Source: Flexivirga endophytica
GTDB lineage: Bacteria > Actinomycetota > Actinomycetes > Actinomycetales > Dermatophilaceae
Assembly (NCBI RefSeq): GCF_014640635.1
Contig: NZ_BMHI01000007.1
Span: 1-64,000 of the forward strand
Direction of reading: 5' to 3'
Length of the DNA: 64,000 nucleotides
The notes under the pieces were generated by a model. It was given only the letters and a program-made list of their open reading frames with translations, was not told the DNA's origin and ran no database searches. The translations under genes and the position numbers were made by a program. Every line of letters starts with the position of its first letter. Position 1 is the stretch's first letter. Positions 16,926 to 25,992 of the stretch are shown piece after piece.

Positions 16926-17500
16926 GCACCCCCATGACAGCGTCCGATCTGAACATCCCGGACCGGAAAGTGCTGCGCAACAATGCCTTCGAGGTCCTGC
17001 GTGCCGCAGCGCCGGGCGCGGTGCGTGACGCGTTCGAGGCACACCTCGCGGCATACGACGACGCCCTGTGGCGCGATGGTCCACCGGAGCACTTCACCGC
17101 CAGCGCAGTCGTCTTCTCCGCGGACGGCAGCCAGGTGCTGCTGGTGCTGCACAAGAAGGCGCGGTTGTGGCTGCAGCCGGGCGGTCACTTCGAGGACGGC
17201 GACCGCTCGGTGGCGGGTGCCGCACTGCGGGAGGCGACGGAGGAATCCGGCATAGACGGCCTGACCCCGGTGCCCGGTGCACTCTTCCTGCACCGGCACG
17301 ACCTGGTCGCTGCGTTCGGGCGCTGCACGGCGCACTGGGACCTCCGGGTCGCGGCAGTCGCGCCGCAGGACGCCCGGGTCACGGTCTCGGACGAGTCCGA
17401 CGACGTGCGCTGGTGGCCGGTCGATGCGTTGCCGGAACCGACCGACCCGGACCTGGCCGACTGCATCGAACAACTGCGGGCACGCCTGCTCTCGGCCTGA
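16922..17500 (+). CDS. NUDIX hydrolase
   Basis: The TTG at 16922 overlaps the preceding TGA (TTGA), suggesting coupling; an ATG at 16934 is the alternative start. The NUDIX box lies at about residues 85-110: GGHFEDGDRSVAGAALREAT followed by EESGI. It keeps REx2EESG, with Asp at one position that is more often Glu. The final part (DDVRWWPVDALPEPTDPDL) is typical of this actinobacterial subgroup. Substrate cannot be told from sequence; nucleoside diphosphate derivatives are usual. Confidence 0.88.
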   Translation: MSTPMTASDLNIPDRKVLRNNAFEVLRAAAPGAVRDAFEAHLAAYDDALWRDGPPEHFTASAVVFSADGSQVLLVLHKKARLWLQPGGHFEDGDRSVAGAALREATEESGIDGLTPVPGALFLHRHDLVAAFGRCTAHWDLRVAAVAPQDARVTVSDESDDVRWWPVDALPEPTDPDLADCIEQLRARLLSA

Positions 17501-17520
17501 GAGTCTGCCGCGCCCGGAGC

Positions 17521-18183
17521 TCACCGGTCACGGCCGAGCCCGGCCTCCCGTGCGCGCACGATGGCGGCGGAGCGGTCCGTCACCTGCAGTTTGGCGAGGA
17601 TCGCCGACAGGTGGTTGCGCACCGTCTTCTCGCTGAGCCCCAGCGCCGCCGCGATCGCCGAATTGCGTCGACCCGCCGCCAGTAGGTCGAGCACCTCCCG
17701 CTCACGAGTGGTCAGCTGCGGGAACGCGCCCTGGGCGTATCGGCTCGTGGATTCCAGGTAGAAGCCCACGATCCGGCGCGCCACCGACGGACCGAACGCC
17801 GTCCCACCGGCCGCCACGGTGAGGATCGTGGCGACCAGTTCGTCTGCGTCGACGCCCTTGAGCAGATAACCCCTCGCGCCGGCCCGCATCGCGCCGAAGA
17901 CGCTCTCGTCGTCGTCATGCATCGTCAGCACCAGCACCGGCAGGTCCGGCTCGGTCCTGCACAGCTCACGGGTGACCGCCACACCGTCGAGATCGGGCAT
18001 CTGCAGGTCGGTGACGACCACCCGGGGTCGGGTCTGCTCGACCAGCGCCAGGAGTTGCCGGCCGCTCGCCGCCTCGCCGACCAGCGCGATCCGTGGCTCG
18101 GCCGAAAGCACCGCAGCGACCCCGTAGCGGTACATCGGATGGTCGTCGGCCAGCACCACCCGGACCGGTTCGCTGCCGGTCAC
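17521..18183 (-). CDS. NarL/FixJ-type response regulator
   Basis: The start is the GTG at 18183 that overlaps the kinase stop in GTGA. The 220-residue protein has a receiver domain (about 6-120) with [10 protein letters not shown], the phosphorylated Asp in [16 protein letters not shown], Thr in [11 protein letters not shown] and Lys in [11 protein letters not shown]. The LuxR-type HTH lies at about 155-215 ([20 protein letters not shown], then [18 protein letters not shown]). It works with the kinase encoded immediately upstream. Likely targets are the two small genes divergent from the kinase. Confidence 0.93.
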   Translation of the reverse strand: MTGSEPVRVVLADDHPMYRYGVAAVLSAEPRIALVGEAASGRQLLALVEQTRPRVVVTDLQMPDLDGVAVTRELCRTEPDLPVLVLTMHDDDESVFGAMRAGARGYLLKGVDADELVATILTVAAGGTAFGPSVARRIVGFYLESTSRYAQGAFPQLTTREREVLDLLAAGRRNSAIAAALGLSEKTVRNHLSAILAKLQVTDRSAAIVRAREAGLGRDR

Positions 18184-20204
18184 CCCTGCTCCTGACGCAA
18201 CAACGGAACCCGGGCGAGCACCTGCGTGCCGTGCGGGTGCCGGTCCGTGATGGTCACGTCGCCACCGACCGACCGTGCTCGCTCGCTCATCGACGCTCGG
18301 CCCACTCCCGGTGTCGAGGACCCCAGTCCGATCCCATCGTCGCGGACCTCGAGCACCAGACACGCCCCGTCGCAGCGCAACGAGACCTGCGCCGAGCTCG
18401 CAGCCGCGTGTCGTACGACGTTGGTGATCGCCTCGGTGGCGATCCTGTGCACCGCCACCTCGACCGGCAGACCCACCGACGGCAGCGCATCGACATCGAC
18501 CGCGACTCGCACCGCTCCCAGCGCGTTGACGACCTCGGCGTGCGCCGCGAGCGCTTCGTGCAAGCGGCCGTGCTCCAGGCCGGCTGGGTCGAGATCGCTT
18601 ATCAGACAACGGATCTCGCGCACCAGATGCTTCATCTCGCCATGAACGACAGCAAGAATCTCCCGGGTGCGCTCGGGGTGCTCGCTGCGCAGCGCTGCCT
18701 CGACACCGAGGGCAGCACCCGACAGCGACGGTCCGACGCCGTCGTGCAGATCCGCCCGCAGCCGGCTGCGCTCAGCGGCTCGTACCTCGATCACCCGGGC
18801 TCGGGACTCCTCCACATCACGCGCCAGTTGCGTTGCGTGGACGGCGACGGCGACCGGGACCGCGAGGGCGTCGATGAGCGCACGGTCAGCACGTGAGGGC
18901 GGGTCGCTCGGCGTTCGCCAGCAGACCCGCAGCATGCCGACCTCGCCGGTGTCGCGACTCAGGCCGACCTCGTGCGCGGAGTGCGCCTGCACCCGACCGG
19001 CACGGGCCAACACCTGCCCGTCAGTGCCCACCACTTCGACGCATGGCGACCGCACCGATTCCGCGACCGCGGCGACCACCGCGTCCAGGTCCGGGCCGAG
19101 TGCGCCACCCATCACCGGCCCCAGTCGACCGAGTGCGCGGGCCGGCTCGGCACGGTCGCCGTACACGAACCGGCTGATCCAGCGGGACAGTCCCGCGTAG
19201 GCGGGGCGCGCGAGCAGCGCGATCGCCGCGGCAGCGAAGAACGGCGAGACGGCACTGGACCGCGACGCGAGTCCCGCGGCGGCGACCGCCGCGAAGTAGG
19301 CGCAGGCGGCCAGCCCGATCAGTGCGCCGTAGAGCAGGCCACTGCGCAGGATGAGCTTGATGTCGAACAGCTGGTAACGCACCACACCGACCAGGAGGGT
19401 CACGGTCGTCAGCAGCGTCACGACGAAGAGCACGACCGGCAGACCGAGCACGGCGGCGAGGATCACCGGAAGGACGGACACCACGAGCCAGGCCAGTTGC
19501 TCGCGCTCCGGGGAGGCGGCCCGGGCGAGGCGCCGGACGGTCCAACCGAGGGTGACCGCGGACAACAGCACCGAGCCGACGACCCCCACCGCCGCCGCGC
19601 CGAGGAAGACCGGCTGAAAATGACCGTGGCTCAACGGATTCGATCCAAGGTGATGTCCTGGCGCGACACCGCGGTACGCATCGTCCAGGCCGGACAGCCC
19701 AGCAGCGAAGAGAACGCTCATGACCCAGCCCAGCCGGACCACCCAGCGAGCCAGTCGTGTCGTGGCGCGACCGGTCGGATAGATCGCCGGCAGGACAGTC
19801 GCACCCAGGAAGAGCGCCGTCGCCCAGAGCCAGGAGCCGAGCCAGGCCATGAGCGACCGGCCGGGCAGCGAGAGATCGTATGACGCGAGTGTCCAGCCCT
19901 CGCCGAGGATCGCGATGGCGTTGACGGCCCCGGCATACATCAACAACCAGCCGACCCGGTTCGCCGGACGCAGCCACATCAGCACCATGGCCACGCCGCC
20001 GAAGACGATCCCGTTGACGACGTTGTTGATGACGTTGTCGTGCATCATGCCGACGAGACTGCGTCCACCGGGGCCATGCGCCAGCCAGGCGCCGGCGACC
20101 GACGCGATGATGACCGGCACCCCGCAGGCGATGCCGATCCATCGCGCGCCGATCCGTGGCTCACGGACCATCGCCGTTGCGGCCGGTGTGCTGACAGTGG
20201 TCAT
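18180..20204 (-). CDS. Membrane sensor histidine kinase (HisKA_3 family)
   Basis: The ATG at 20204 has GGAGG six bases upstream, which decides the start. The 674-residue protein begins with about eight membrane helices (residues 25-340), then a GAF-like region, then the dimerisation segment with the phospho-accepting His in [20 protein letters not shown] (about 485). The HATPase_c domain follows ([20 protein letters not shown]). This is the NarL-type kinase class. The ligand is unknown; the multi-helix N-terminus suggests sensing within the membrane. It is co-transcribed with the response regulator by a four-base overlap. Confidence 0.92.
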   Translation of the reverse strand: MTTVSTPAATAMVREPRIGARWIGIACGVPVIIASVAGAWLAHGPGGRSLVGMMHDNVINNVVNGIVFGGVAMVLMWLRPANRVGWLLMYAGAVNAIAILGEGWTLASYDLSLPGRSLMAWLGSWLWATALFLGATVLPAIYPTGRATTRLARWVVRLGWVMSVLFAAGLSGLDDAYRGVAPGHHLGSNPLSHGHFQPVFLGAAAVGVVGSVLLSAVTLGWTVRRLARAASPEREQLAWLVVSVLPVILAAVLGLPVVLFVVTLLTTVTLLVGVVRYQLFDIKLILRSGLLYGALIGLAACAYFAAVAAAGLASRSSAVSPFFAAAAIALLARPAYAGLSRWISRFVYGDRAEPARALGRLGPVMGGALGPDLDAVVAAVAESVRSPCVEVVGTDGQVLARAGRVQAHSAHEVGLSRDTGEVGMLRVCWRTPSDPPSRADRALIDALAVPVAVAVHATQLARDVEESRARVIEVRAAERSRLRADLHDGVGPSLSGAALGVEAALRSEHPERTREILAVVHGEMKHLVREIRCLISDLDPAGLEHGRLHEALAAHAEVVNALGAVRVAVDVDALPSVGLPVEVAVHRIATEAITNVVRHAAASSAQVSLRCDGACLVLEVRDDGIGLGSSTPGVGRASMSERARSVGGDVTITDRHPHGTQVLARVPLLRQEQG

Positions 20205-20271
20205 GCGTCCTCCAGGGACCCCATCTTGGCCCCGAAATGCCCTACGACTTGGCATTTTTCGGCCGGAGAAC

Positions 20272-20290
20272 GTCCCGGTCGAACCGGGAC
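20272..20290. promoter_or_regulatory. Perfect hairpin/operator candidate between kinase and small-gene operon
   Basis: Eight-base arms GTCCCGGT and ACCGGGAC flank a CGA loop in the divergent intergenic region. A second weaker dyad, CCGAAATGCC with GGCATTTTTCGG, lies at about 20232-20262. Either could bind the response regulator. Confidence 0.4.
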
Positions 20291-20380
20291 AACAGCCCCT
20301 GCCCGATCGTGCGCGACACCAGCACGCTGGATCTTCCAGGCGACCCACCCGGGTCCGGCCGAGGAAACAAGGAGACCGAC

Positions 20381-20611
20381 ATGAGACAACTACGGGAGCA
20401 CCCACTCACGACGCTCGGCGGGCTGCTCGCCGTCGCATTCGTGCTGTTCATGTGCAGCGGCATCCCCGCCCTGAAGAACGCCCACCACGGAACCAACCTG
20501 GTGCTCGGCAACATCTGCTGGTTCGGATTCCTGCTGACCGCGCTCGTTTTCGTGATCGCTGGGGTCTACACCCTCGCCCACCGGACCGGCCACGCGCGGA
20601 GCGCATCGTGA
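20381..20611 (+). CDS. Small two-helix membrane protein
   Basis: The ATG at 20381 follows AAGGAG by seven bases. The 76-residue product has two membrane helices (TLGGLLAVAFVLFMC and ICWFGFLLTALVFVIAG) with a short loop containing ALKNAHHGTN. No family is recognised. It overlaps the next gene by four bases (GTGA), so both are in one operon that diverges from the two-component system. Confidence 0.65.
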   Translation: MRQLREHPLTTLGGLLAVAFVLFMCSGIPALKNAHHGTNLVLGNICWFGFLLTALVFVIAGVYTLAHRTGHARSAS

Positions 20612-21102
20612 AGAGCGCCGGCCTGCGCTGCTCCGGTGCGGTCTTGACCGCCATGGCCGCGTTCGCCGTGGCGGCAGCACCGGCCGTGGCCGACAGCGGG
20701 CAGCGCATCGACAACCCGTGGACCGAGCAGGACGTGACCCAGGTCGACGGCATCGGCCCCGGATGCCCGGCCTTCACCGGCACCCTGGTGGAGGACCTGA
20801 CCGGACGGGACGTCGGCTTCCTGACCGCGGACGGCATCGCCCACGTGCACACCACCGTCGAGGGTCAGGTCACGCTCTCCCCCGATGCGACCTCGGCGCC
20901 GAGCTACCGCGGGTCTTACACGATGATCCAGACCGGCACGTACCCCGACGACGGAGCGGACACCAGGGTGATGACCCGGACCGTCAACGGCACGATCACG
21001 GGCAGCGACGGCACGTCATACGACCTGCACGAGACGTTGCACCTGAGCGTCGACGGTCGGGGCACGACACGCGCGTCGTTCGATCACCTCGCCTGTCACT
21101 GA
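20608..21102 (+). CDS. Secreted hypothetical protein (164 aa)
   Basis: The GTG at 20608 overlaps the preceding TGA. A signal peptide of about 30 residues (LTAMAAFAVAAAPAVADSG) with an AxA cleavage site is followed by a mature beta-rich domain, with HVHTTVEGQVTLSPDATSAP, SYRGSYTMIQTGTYPD and YDLHETLHLSVDGRGTT. Two cysteines (in GPGCPAF and near the end in LACH) could form a disulfide. The pattern resembles small lipocalin-like or allene-oxide-cyclase-like barrels, but I cannot assign one. It is probably controlled by the adjacent two-component system. Confidence 0.65.
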   Translation: MKSAGLRCSGAVLTAMAAFAVAAAPAVADSGQRIDNPWTEQDVTQVDGIGPGCPAFTGTLVEDLTGRDVGFLTADGIAHVHTTVEGQVTLSPDATSAPSYRGSYTMIQTGTYPDDGADTRVMTRTVNGTITGSDGTSYDLHETLHLSVDGRGTTRASFDHLACH

Positions 21103-21150
21103 CGGGCGGCGCTCACCGCACCAGTGCAGCCGTGTTCTTGATTCACTGCA

Positions 21151-21723
21151 TCAGCCGTCGAGCGCCGAGGTCGGCAACGAACCGGGCTCGTCCGGCTCGT
21201 CGTCGGCAGCGGAGGCCGGGATGCCCGATCCGAAGGCGACACCGTCGAGATAGCCACGTGCCCGCTCCAACCGCGGGTAGGCCTCCAGCAGCGACCAGAA
21301 GCTCTTGCCGTGGTCGGGCTGCAGCAGGTGCGCCAGCTCGTGCAGCAGGACGTAGTCGCTGACGTATTCGGGCATCCCCTGCAGCCGGTCGGACAGCCGG
21401 ATCGTGCCGTTGGCCGGGGTGCAGGAGCCCCATCGGGCGTGCTGGTTGCCGACCCACCGCACCGAGACCGGATGCGCCAGGCCGCCGAGGTAACGGATGG
21501 AGAGCTGCGTGGCACGCTCCATCAGCTCGGCGTCGGTCGACCGCCCCTTGTCCGCGGCGGCCTGGACCTTGCGGACCATGTCGGCGACCAGGCGCTGCTC
21601 GTCCTTCTTGGACAGCCGCGCCGGGACCAGCACCACGATGCGGTCGCCCTCGCGGTATGCCGACACCGTGCGCCTGCGCCGCGCGGAGCGCCGCACTTCC
21701 ACTTCGGGTGTCGGCGACGTCAT
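21151..21723 (-). CDS. YgjP/SprT-like M48-type zinc metallopeptidase
   Basis: The 190-residue protein has the zinc motif HELAH in YVSDYVLLHELAHLLQPDHG, with the third His (PDHG) a few residues on, matching YgjP-type (DUF45) metallopeptidases. RWGSCTPANGTIRLSDRLQG is the conserved segment before it. The N-terminal [20 protein letters not shown] is also typical. It appears cytosolic, without a signal. Substrates of the family are not well established. It stands alone on the minus strand between two plus-strand groups. Confidence 0.85.
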   Translation of the reverse strand: MTSPTPEVEVRRSARRRRTVSAYREGDRIVVLVPARLSKKDEQRLVADMVRKVQAAADKGRSTDAELMERATQLSIRYLGGLAHPVSVRWVGNQHARWGSCTPANGTIRLSDRLQGMPEYVSDYVLLHELAHLLQPDHGKSFWSLLEAYPRLERARGYLDGVAFGSGIPASAADDEPDEPGSLPTSALDG

Positions 21724-21812
21724 ACGTCGAACCTAAGCGATGCCGGTGACATTGGCGACCATCTCGAACGCGGAGCACGGACCTGCCGATTCGCTCCGCG
21801 CGGCCGGGAGGA

Positions 21813-21863
21813 GTATTTTTCACAATGCAATGTTGTAATAAATACGTCCACCCGAGGAATGTG
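21813..21863 (+). promoter_or_regulatory. AT-rich promoter/operator of the DUF2249-NnrS-cupredoxin operon
   Basis: The stretch TATTTTTCACAATGCAATGT, continuing TGTAATAAATACG, is strikingly AT-rich for this DNA. ACAATGCAATGTTGT (21822-21836) is an imperfect dyad with four-base outer arms. It lies 28 bases before the DUF2249 start and could bind an Rrf2/NsrR-like or CRP/FNR-like regulator; the half-sites match neither consensus well enough to choose. The ribosome site GAGG precedes the ATG at 21864. Confidence 0.45.
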
Positions 21864-22148
21864 ATGACCGAACTGCCGATCACCGAGGCGCACAGCTGCG
21901 GCTGTGGCTGCTCAGACTCCGCCGGCCTGCCCGAGCTTGACACCCGAACCATCCCCCACGCGCTGCGGCACGGTGCCGTCTTCGGCGCACTGGCAACACT
22001 GCGGCCCGGCGAAGGTCTGGTGCTGATCGCGTCCCACGACCCGAAGCCGCTGCTCGCCCAGATCGCCGAGAGCAGCGAGGGTGCCATCGAGATCGCCTAC
22101 CTGGTCGAAGGCCCGGAGGCGTGGCACCTGCGTATGACGCGGCGCTGA
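21864..22148 (+). CDS. DUF2249 domain protein
   Basis: The start chosen is the ATG at 21864 (MTELPITEAHSCGCGCSDSA). The 94-residue protein has a Cys-rich N-terminus (SCGCGC) and a TusA-like DUF2249 fold with LPELDTRTIPHALRHGAVFG and LRPGEGLVLIASHDPKPLLA. DUF2249 proteins often accompany nitric-oxide, nitrite or hemerythrin genes. It overlaps the NnrS-like gene and is first in a three-gene operon. Confidence 0.82.
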   Translation: MTELPITEAHSCGCGCSDSAGLPELDTRTIPHALRHGAVFGALATLRPGEGLVLIASHDPKPLLAQIAESSEGAIEIAYLVEGPEAWHLRMTRR

Positions 22149-23242
22149 GCACCCCACGCCGGGGCGGAGCCACGCGCGCGCCGCTGCGCGCGTGGCTCCT
22201 CGTCCCCGCGGGACTCAGTCTGCTGGCCGGGCTGGACGCCGCGCTGCTGCTCGCCGACGCCGCCGCGCCGGTCCGCAACGGGACCTTGCCGGCGCGACAC
22301 GGCGTGCTGATGACGCTCGGCTTCCTCGGCACGCTCATCGCACTGGAGCGCTCGGTCGCGTTGCGCGCCATGTGGGGGTATGCCGCGCCGGCGCTGCTCG
22401 GCGCAGGGGGGAGCGCTCTCGCCGTCGGACTGCCGGCACATGCCGGCGCGGTCCTGCTGGCTGACGGCGGCGCGGTGCTGGTCGCCGTCTACGGCAAGCT
22501 CTACCAGCGCCAGCATGACGAGCCGACAGCGGTGGAGGCACTGGGCGCCGTGGCCGCGACCGGCGCGGCGGTGCTCTGGCTGCGGCTTCCCGTTTCCGAG
22601 CTGTTGCTCTGGCTGGTCGCCTTCGTGGTGCTGACGATCGCCGCCGAGCGCGTGGAGCTGGCTCGGCTGCACCTACCTGCGCGTGCCGGACACCTCCTGA
22701 TCGCCGGGGGTGTGCTGCTGATGCTGACCGCGGTCGTGTCGCTCGCGTGGCCCGACCTCGGCGACCACGCCGCTGGGGGCATCCTGCTGCTGATCACCGC
22801 CGCGCTGGCTCGGCACGACGTGGCGCGCCATACGATCCGGTCGCCGGGGGTGCCACGACTGTCCGCGGCCGCGTTGTTGGGCGGTTACGCCTGGCTTGCC
22901 GTCGCCGCCGGCGTCTGGCTGTATGCCGGAACCCCAACAACCACAGCGCAATACGACACTGCAGTGCACGGCGTCTTCCTCGGTTTCGGCATGTCGATGG
23001 TGATCGCGCACGCGCCGGTGATTCTGCCTGCCGTCATACGCCGGCCGATGCCCTACCACCCGATGCAGTGGCTGCCGCTCGTCGTGCTGCACCTCAGCCT
23101 GGTGCTGCGCCTGCTCGGCGGAAACGCCCTCGGCATACAGAGTCTGTGGACCGCCGGCGCCTTGCTCGGCGTCGTCGCACTCCTGCTGCTACCTCTCACG
23201 ATGCTCGCGAGCATCCTCGTCCCAGGGAAGTCCACGACATGA
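22121..23242 (+). CDS. NnrS-like multi-helix membrane protein
   Basis: The GTG at 22121 overlaps the DUF2249 gene by 28 bases and has GAAGG and GGAGG upstream; the first membrane helix starts soon after the DUF2249 stop, so a later start is possible. The 373-residue protein is almost entirely membrane-embedded, with about ten to twelve helices. Conserved-looking charged residues include LPARHGVLMTLGFLGTLIAL, and HGVFLGFGMSMVIAHAPVIL with two His. NnrS family proteins bind heme and copper and take part in nitrogen-oxide metabolism or resistance. It ends with an ATGA overlap onto the large cupredoxin gene. Confidence 0.72.
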   Translation: MAPAYDAALSTPRRGGATRAPLRAWLLVPAGLSLLAGLDAALLLADAAAPVRNGTLPARHGVLMTLGFLGTLIALERSVALRAMWGYAAPALLGAGGSALAVGLPAHAGAVLLADGGAVLVAVYGKLYQRQHDEPTAVEALGAVAATGAAVLWLRLPVSELLLWLVAFVVLTIAAERVELARLHLPARAGHLLIAGGVLLMLTAVVSLAWPDLGDHAAGGILLLITAALARHDVARHTIRSPGVPRLSAAALLGGYAWLAVAAGVWLYAGTPTTTAQYDTAVHGVFLGFGMSMVIAHAPVILPAVIRRPMPYHPMQWLPLVVLHLSLVLRLLGGNALGIQSLWTAGALLGVVALLLLPLTMLASILVPGKSTT

Positions 23243-25896
23243 TCGCCGCACCCTCCCAGCGCCCCGGCCCGGGCACTGCCGCTGTGAGCCCCACGCGTGG
23301 CAGATGGGCTCTGCGCGACCAGCCGGCGGTCGGTTGGATTGTCGGCGCGGTCGCGGTGGCGTTGCTGCACCCGTTCGTGGCCGACTCGCACTGGCTGATG
23401 GTGCACATGATCCTGCTCGGCGCCATGACGCACGCGGCGATCGTGTGGAGCACCTATTTCGCCCAGGCGCTGCTGAAGACGTCCGAGGACGTGGACCCGC
23501 GACGATTGCAGTCCGCGCGCATCGTGCTGGTGATCATCGGTGTCGTGTGCGTGCTGGTCGGAGTGCCGACCGCACACTGGCCGCTGGTGATCGTCGGGGC
23601 GTCGCTGGTCTCGTGCGCCGTCCTCTGGCACGCAGTCGCCCTCGCGGTCCGGTTGGGCAAGAGCGTCGCCCGCCGCTTCCGCACCACCGTCCACTACTAC
23701 CTGGCCGCGGCCATCTGTGTGCCCGTCGGCGCCGGGTTCGGAGTGGCGTTGGCCAAGGGATCCGGCGACGAGTGGCACGGCCGGTTGGTGCTCGCCCACT
23801 CGATGACCATGCTGCTCGGCTGGTTGGGGCTCACCGTGCTCGGCACGTTGCTGACCCTGTGGCCGACGATGCTGCGGACCCGCATGGACGAACGCGCCGA
23901 AACCCTTGCGCGGCAGGCGCTTCCGGTCGTCCTGGTCGGGTTGATCGGCATCGACGCTGCCACCCTCGCCGCGTCCCGTCCGGCCGCCGTCGGCTGCTTC
24001 GCCGTCTATGCGGCGGGCGTGTGCTGGTGGGGGCGAGCGCTGCTCCGGCCGGTGCGCACCAGTCCGCCGAGACATGCCTCGGCATACTTCGTCGGCTCCG
24101 CGGTGGTGTGGGCTGCGGTCCTGCTGATCCTGGTGCCGGTCGAGGTCGCGACCGCCGCGTCCTGGGGCCGGGTCACCGACCGGTATGACGCCGTGGCGAC
24201 GATCGCCGCGGTCGGTTTCGCCTTCCAGTTGCTGTCCGGCGCGCTGTCGCACCTGGTGCCGGTCGTCATCGGCGGCGGCGCACAGGTGGTCCGCGCCGCC
24301 CAGGTGTGGTTCGACCGTTTCGCGGTCGCGCGGATCACGGTCGTCAACCTAGGCCTGGTGCTGTGGGTGACGCCGACCCCGCCGGCCGTGCGTGACACCG
24401 CGAAGCTGCTGACGCTGGTGACACTGCTGACCCTGGTGCCGTTGATGATCCTCGGCACCACGGCCGCCGCGCGGCTACGCCGGGAACTGGCGGACGACCA
24501 CTCGCTGCGCGGCCGGAAGCTCGGCGTGGACCCCGGCATCTGGTCATCGGGTCAGCTCGTCGCAGGTGTCGCGGTGATCGCACTCGCCGTGAGCATCGGC
24601 ATTGCGTGGAATCCGACCGGCATCGGCGCGGTCGACGCCGGCGGAGACACGCACGCCGTGCAGGCCACCGGACACACCACCACGGTGCGGGTGACCGCGG
24701 CCGACATGCGTTTCCACCCGTCGTCGGTCACGGTGCCGCGGGGCGACAAGCTCGTGGTCGTCCTCACGAACACCGACAGCTCGACGTCTCACGACGTCGC
24801 CTTCCCGAACGGCGCCAAAGCACCTCTGCTCGCCAAGGGCAAGAGCGCGCGGGTTGAGGTCGGGGTGATCACCCACAGCATGCAGGGCTGGTGCACTGTG
24901 CCCGGACACCGAGCAATGGGAATGGTTTTCACCGTCAAGACGACTGACGCCCCCGCTACAGCGATGGGCCACTCCGCCGCCCCGAAGCGTGCTGTCCACG
25001 CTGACCGCGCGTTCCCCGCGTCGTTCCGCGCAGCCGATCCGAGCCTGCCGCCGCTCACCGCTGCGACGGTCCATCACGTCACGCTGACCGTCCGCGACGT
25101 CGAGATGGAGGTCGCTCCCGGCATACGCCAGAAGCGGTGGACCTACAACGGGAAGGTCCCGGCGCCGACGTTGCACGGGAGGGTCGGCGACACCTTCGTC
25201 GTCAAGCTGATCAACAAGGGATCGATGGATCACTCGATCGATTTCCACGCCGGCGAGGTCTCCCCCGACCGGCCGATGCGAGAGGTCGCGCCGGGGCGCT
25301 CGTTGACCTACCGGTTCACAGCGCATCGCGCCGGCATCTGGATGTATCACTGCGCGACGATGCCGATGACCGCGCACATCGCGGCCGGTATGGCGGGCGC
25401 GGTCGTCATCGAGCCACCCGGCCTGCCGCCGGTGGATCGCAGCTACCTCCTCGTGCAGTCCGAGGTGTATGTCGCCGGCGACGGCCGCTCACCGGTGCGG
25501 GAGGTGGACGCCGACACGGCGGCGAAGGGAACACCTACCTTCGTCACCTTCAACGGTGCGGCCGACCAGTACGACGCCCGACCGCTCACCGCGCGGGCGG
25601 GTGCACGCGTGCGGATCTGGGTCCTCGACGCCGGCCCGGCAAAAGCGTTGAGCTTCCACGTGATCGGGACGCAGTTCGACACCGTCTACGCCGAGGGCGG
25701 CTACCTGCTCAAGCGCGGCAAGGACGGCTTCGGTGACGTCGACGGCGGCGCGCAGGCGCTGGCTCTACAACCCGGCCAGGGCGGGTTCGTCGAGTTCACC
25801 CCACCGGCCGCCGGCCACTATCCGTTCGTCAGCCACGTCATGAACGACGCCGAGCACGGCGCGCACGGGACCATCGAGGTGACGCCCTCCCGATGA
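23239..25896 (+). CDS. Membrane-anchored multicopper protein: multi-helix domain + cupredoxin + NirK-like two-domain copper oxidase
   Basis: The ATG at 23239 overlaps the upstream stop. The 885-residue protein has about 11-12 helices in residues 30-470, then a plastocyanin-like domain (about 474-575) with type-1 copper ligands in SHDVAFP and MQGWCTVPGHRAMGM. A two-domain NirK-like module follows (about 606-885). There, DHSIDFHAG and MYHCATMPMTAHIAAGM supply type-1 ligands (H, C, H, M) and two type-2 His, and FVSHVMND supplies the third type-2 His. The second-sphere Asp of HSIDFH is present. At the position of the catalytic His of known copper nitrite reductases (GGHGD) the sequence is GTQFD, so nitrite reduction is uncertain. 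The substrate-binding domains should be outside the membrane. Confidence 0.85.
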   Translation: MIAAPSQRPGPGTAAVSPTRGRWALRDQPAVGWIVGAVAVALLHPFVADSHWLMVHMILLGAMTHAAIVWSTYFAQALLKTSEDVDPRRLQSARIVLVIIGVVCVLVGVPTAHWPLVIVGASLVSCAVLWHAVALAVRLGKSVARRFRTTVHYYLAAAICVPVGAGFGVALAKGSGDEWHGRLVLAHSMTMLLGWLGLTVLGTLLTLWPTMLRTRMDERAETLARQALPVVLVGLIGIDAATLAASRPAAVGCFAVYAAGVCWWGRALLRPVRTSPPRHASAYFVGSAVVWAAVLLILVPVEVATAASWGRVTDRYDAVATIAAVGFAFQLLSGALSHLVPVVIGGGAQVVRAAQVWFDRFAVARITVVNLGLVLWVTPTPPAVRDTAKLLTLVTLLTLVPLMILGTTAAARLRRELADDHSLRGRKLGVDPGIWSSGQLVAGVAVIALAVSIGIAWNPTGIGAVDAGGDTHAVQATGHTTTVRVTAADMRFHPSSVTVPRGDKLVVVLTNTDSSTSHDVAFPNGAKAPLLAKGKSARVEVGVITHSMQGWCTVPGHRAMGMVFTVKTTDAPATAMGHSAAPKRAVHADRAFPASFRAADPSLPPLTAATVHHVTLTVRDVEMEVAPGIRQKRWTYNGKVPAPTLHGRVGDTFVVKLINKGSMDHSIDFHAGEVSPDRPMREVAPGRSLTYRFTAHRAGIWMYHCATMPMTAHIAAGMAGAVVIEPPGLPPVDRSYLLVQSEVYVAGDGRSPVREVDADTAAKGTPTFVTFNGAADQYDARPLTARAGARVRIWVLDAGPAKALSFHVIGTQFDTVYAEGGYLLKRGKDGFGDVDGGAQALALQPGQGGFVEFTPPAAGHYPFVSHVMNDAEHGAHGTIEVTPSR

Positions 25897-25913
25897 GACC
25901 CGTCGCCACGGCC

Positions 25914-25922
25914 TGTGGACAA
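25914..25922 (-). promoter_or_regulatory. Single DnaA-box match
   Basis: The minus strand reads TTGTCCACA, the actinobacterial DnaA-box consensus, in the 96-base gap upstream of the ThiF-like gene. I find no cluster around it, so it is not an origin. It may be chance or a titration or regulatory site. Confidence 0.3.
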
Positions 25923-25992
25923 CTTCTGCGCGTGCCCGCCCGGTAGTGGCACGGTGTCGCTTCCACGGGCACGGCCCTCGAAGGAGACACGG

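Noticed and set aside
25914-25922. Replication origin
   Set aside because: Only one DnaA-box match; no cluster, AT-rich unwinding region or dnaA/dnaN/parA gene nearby.
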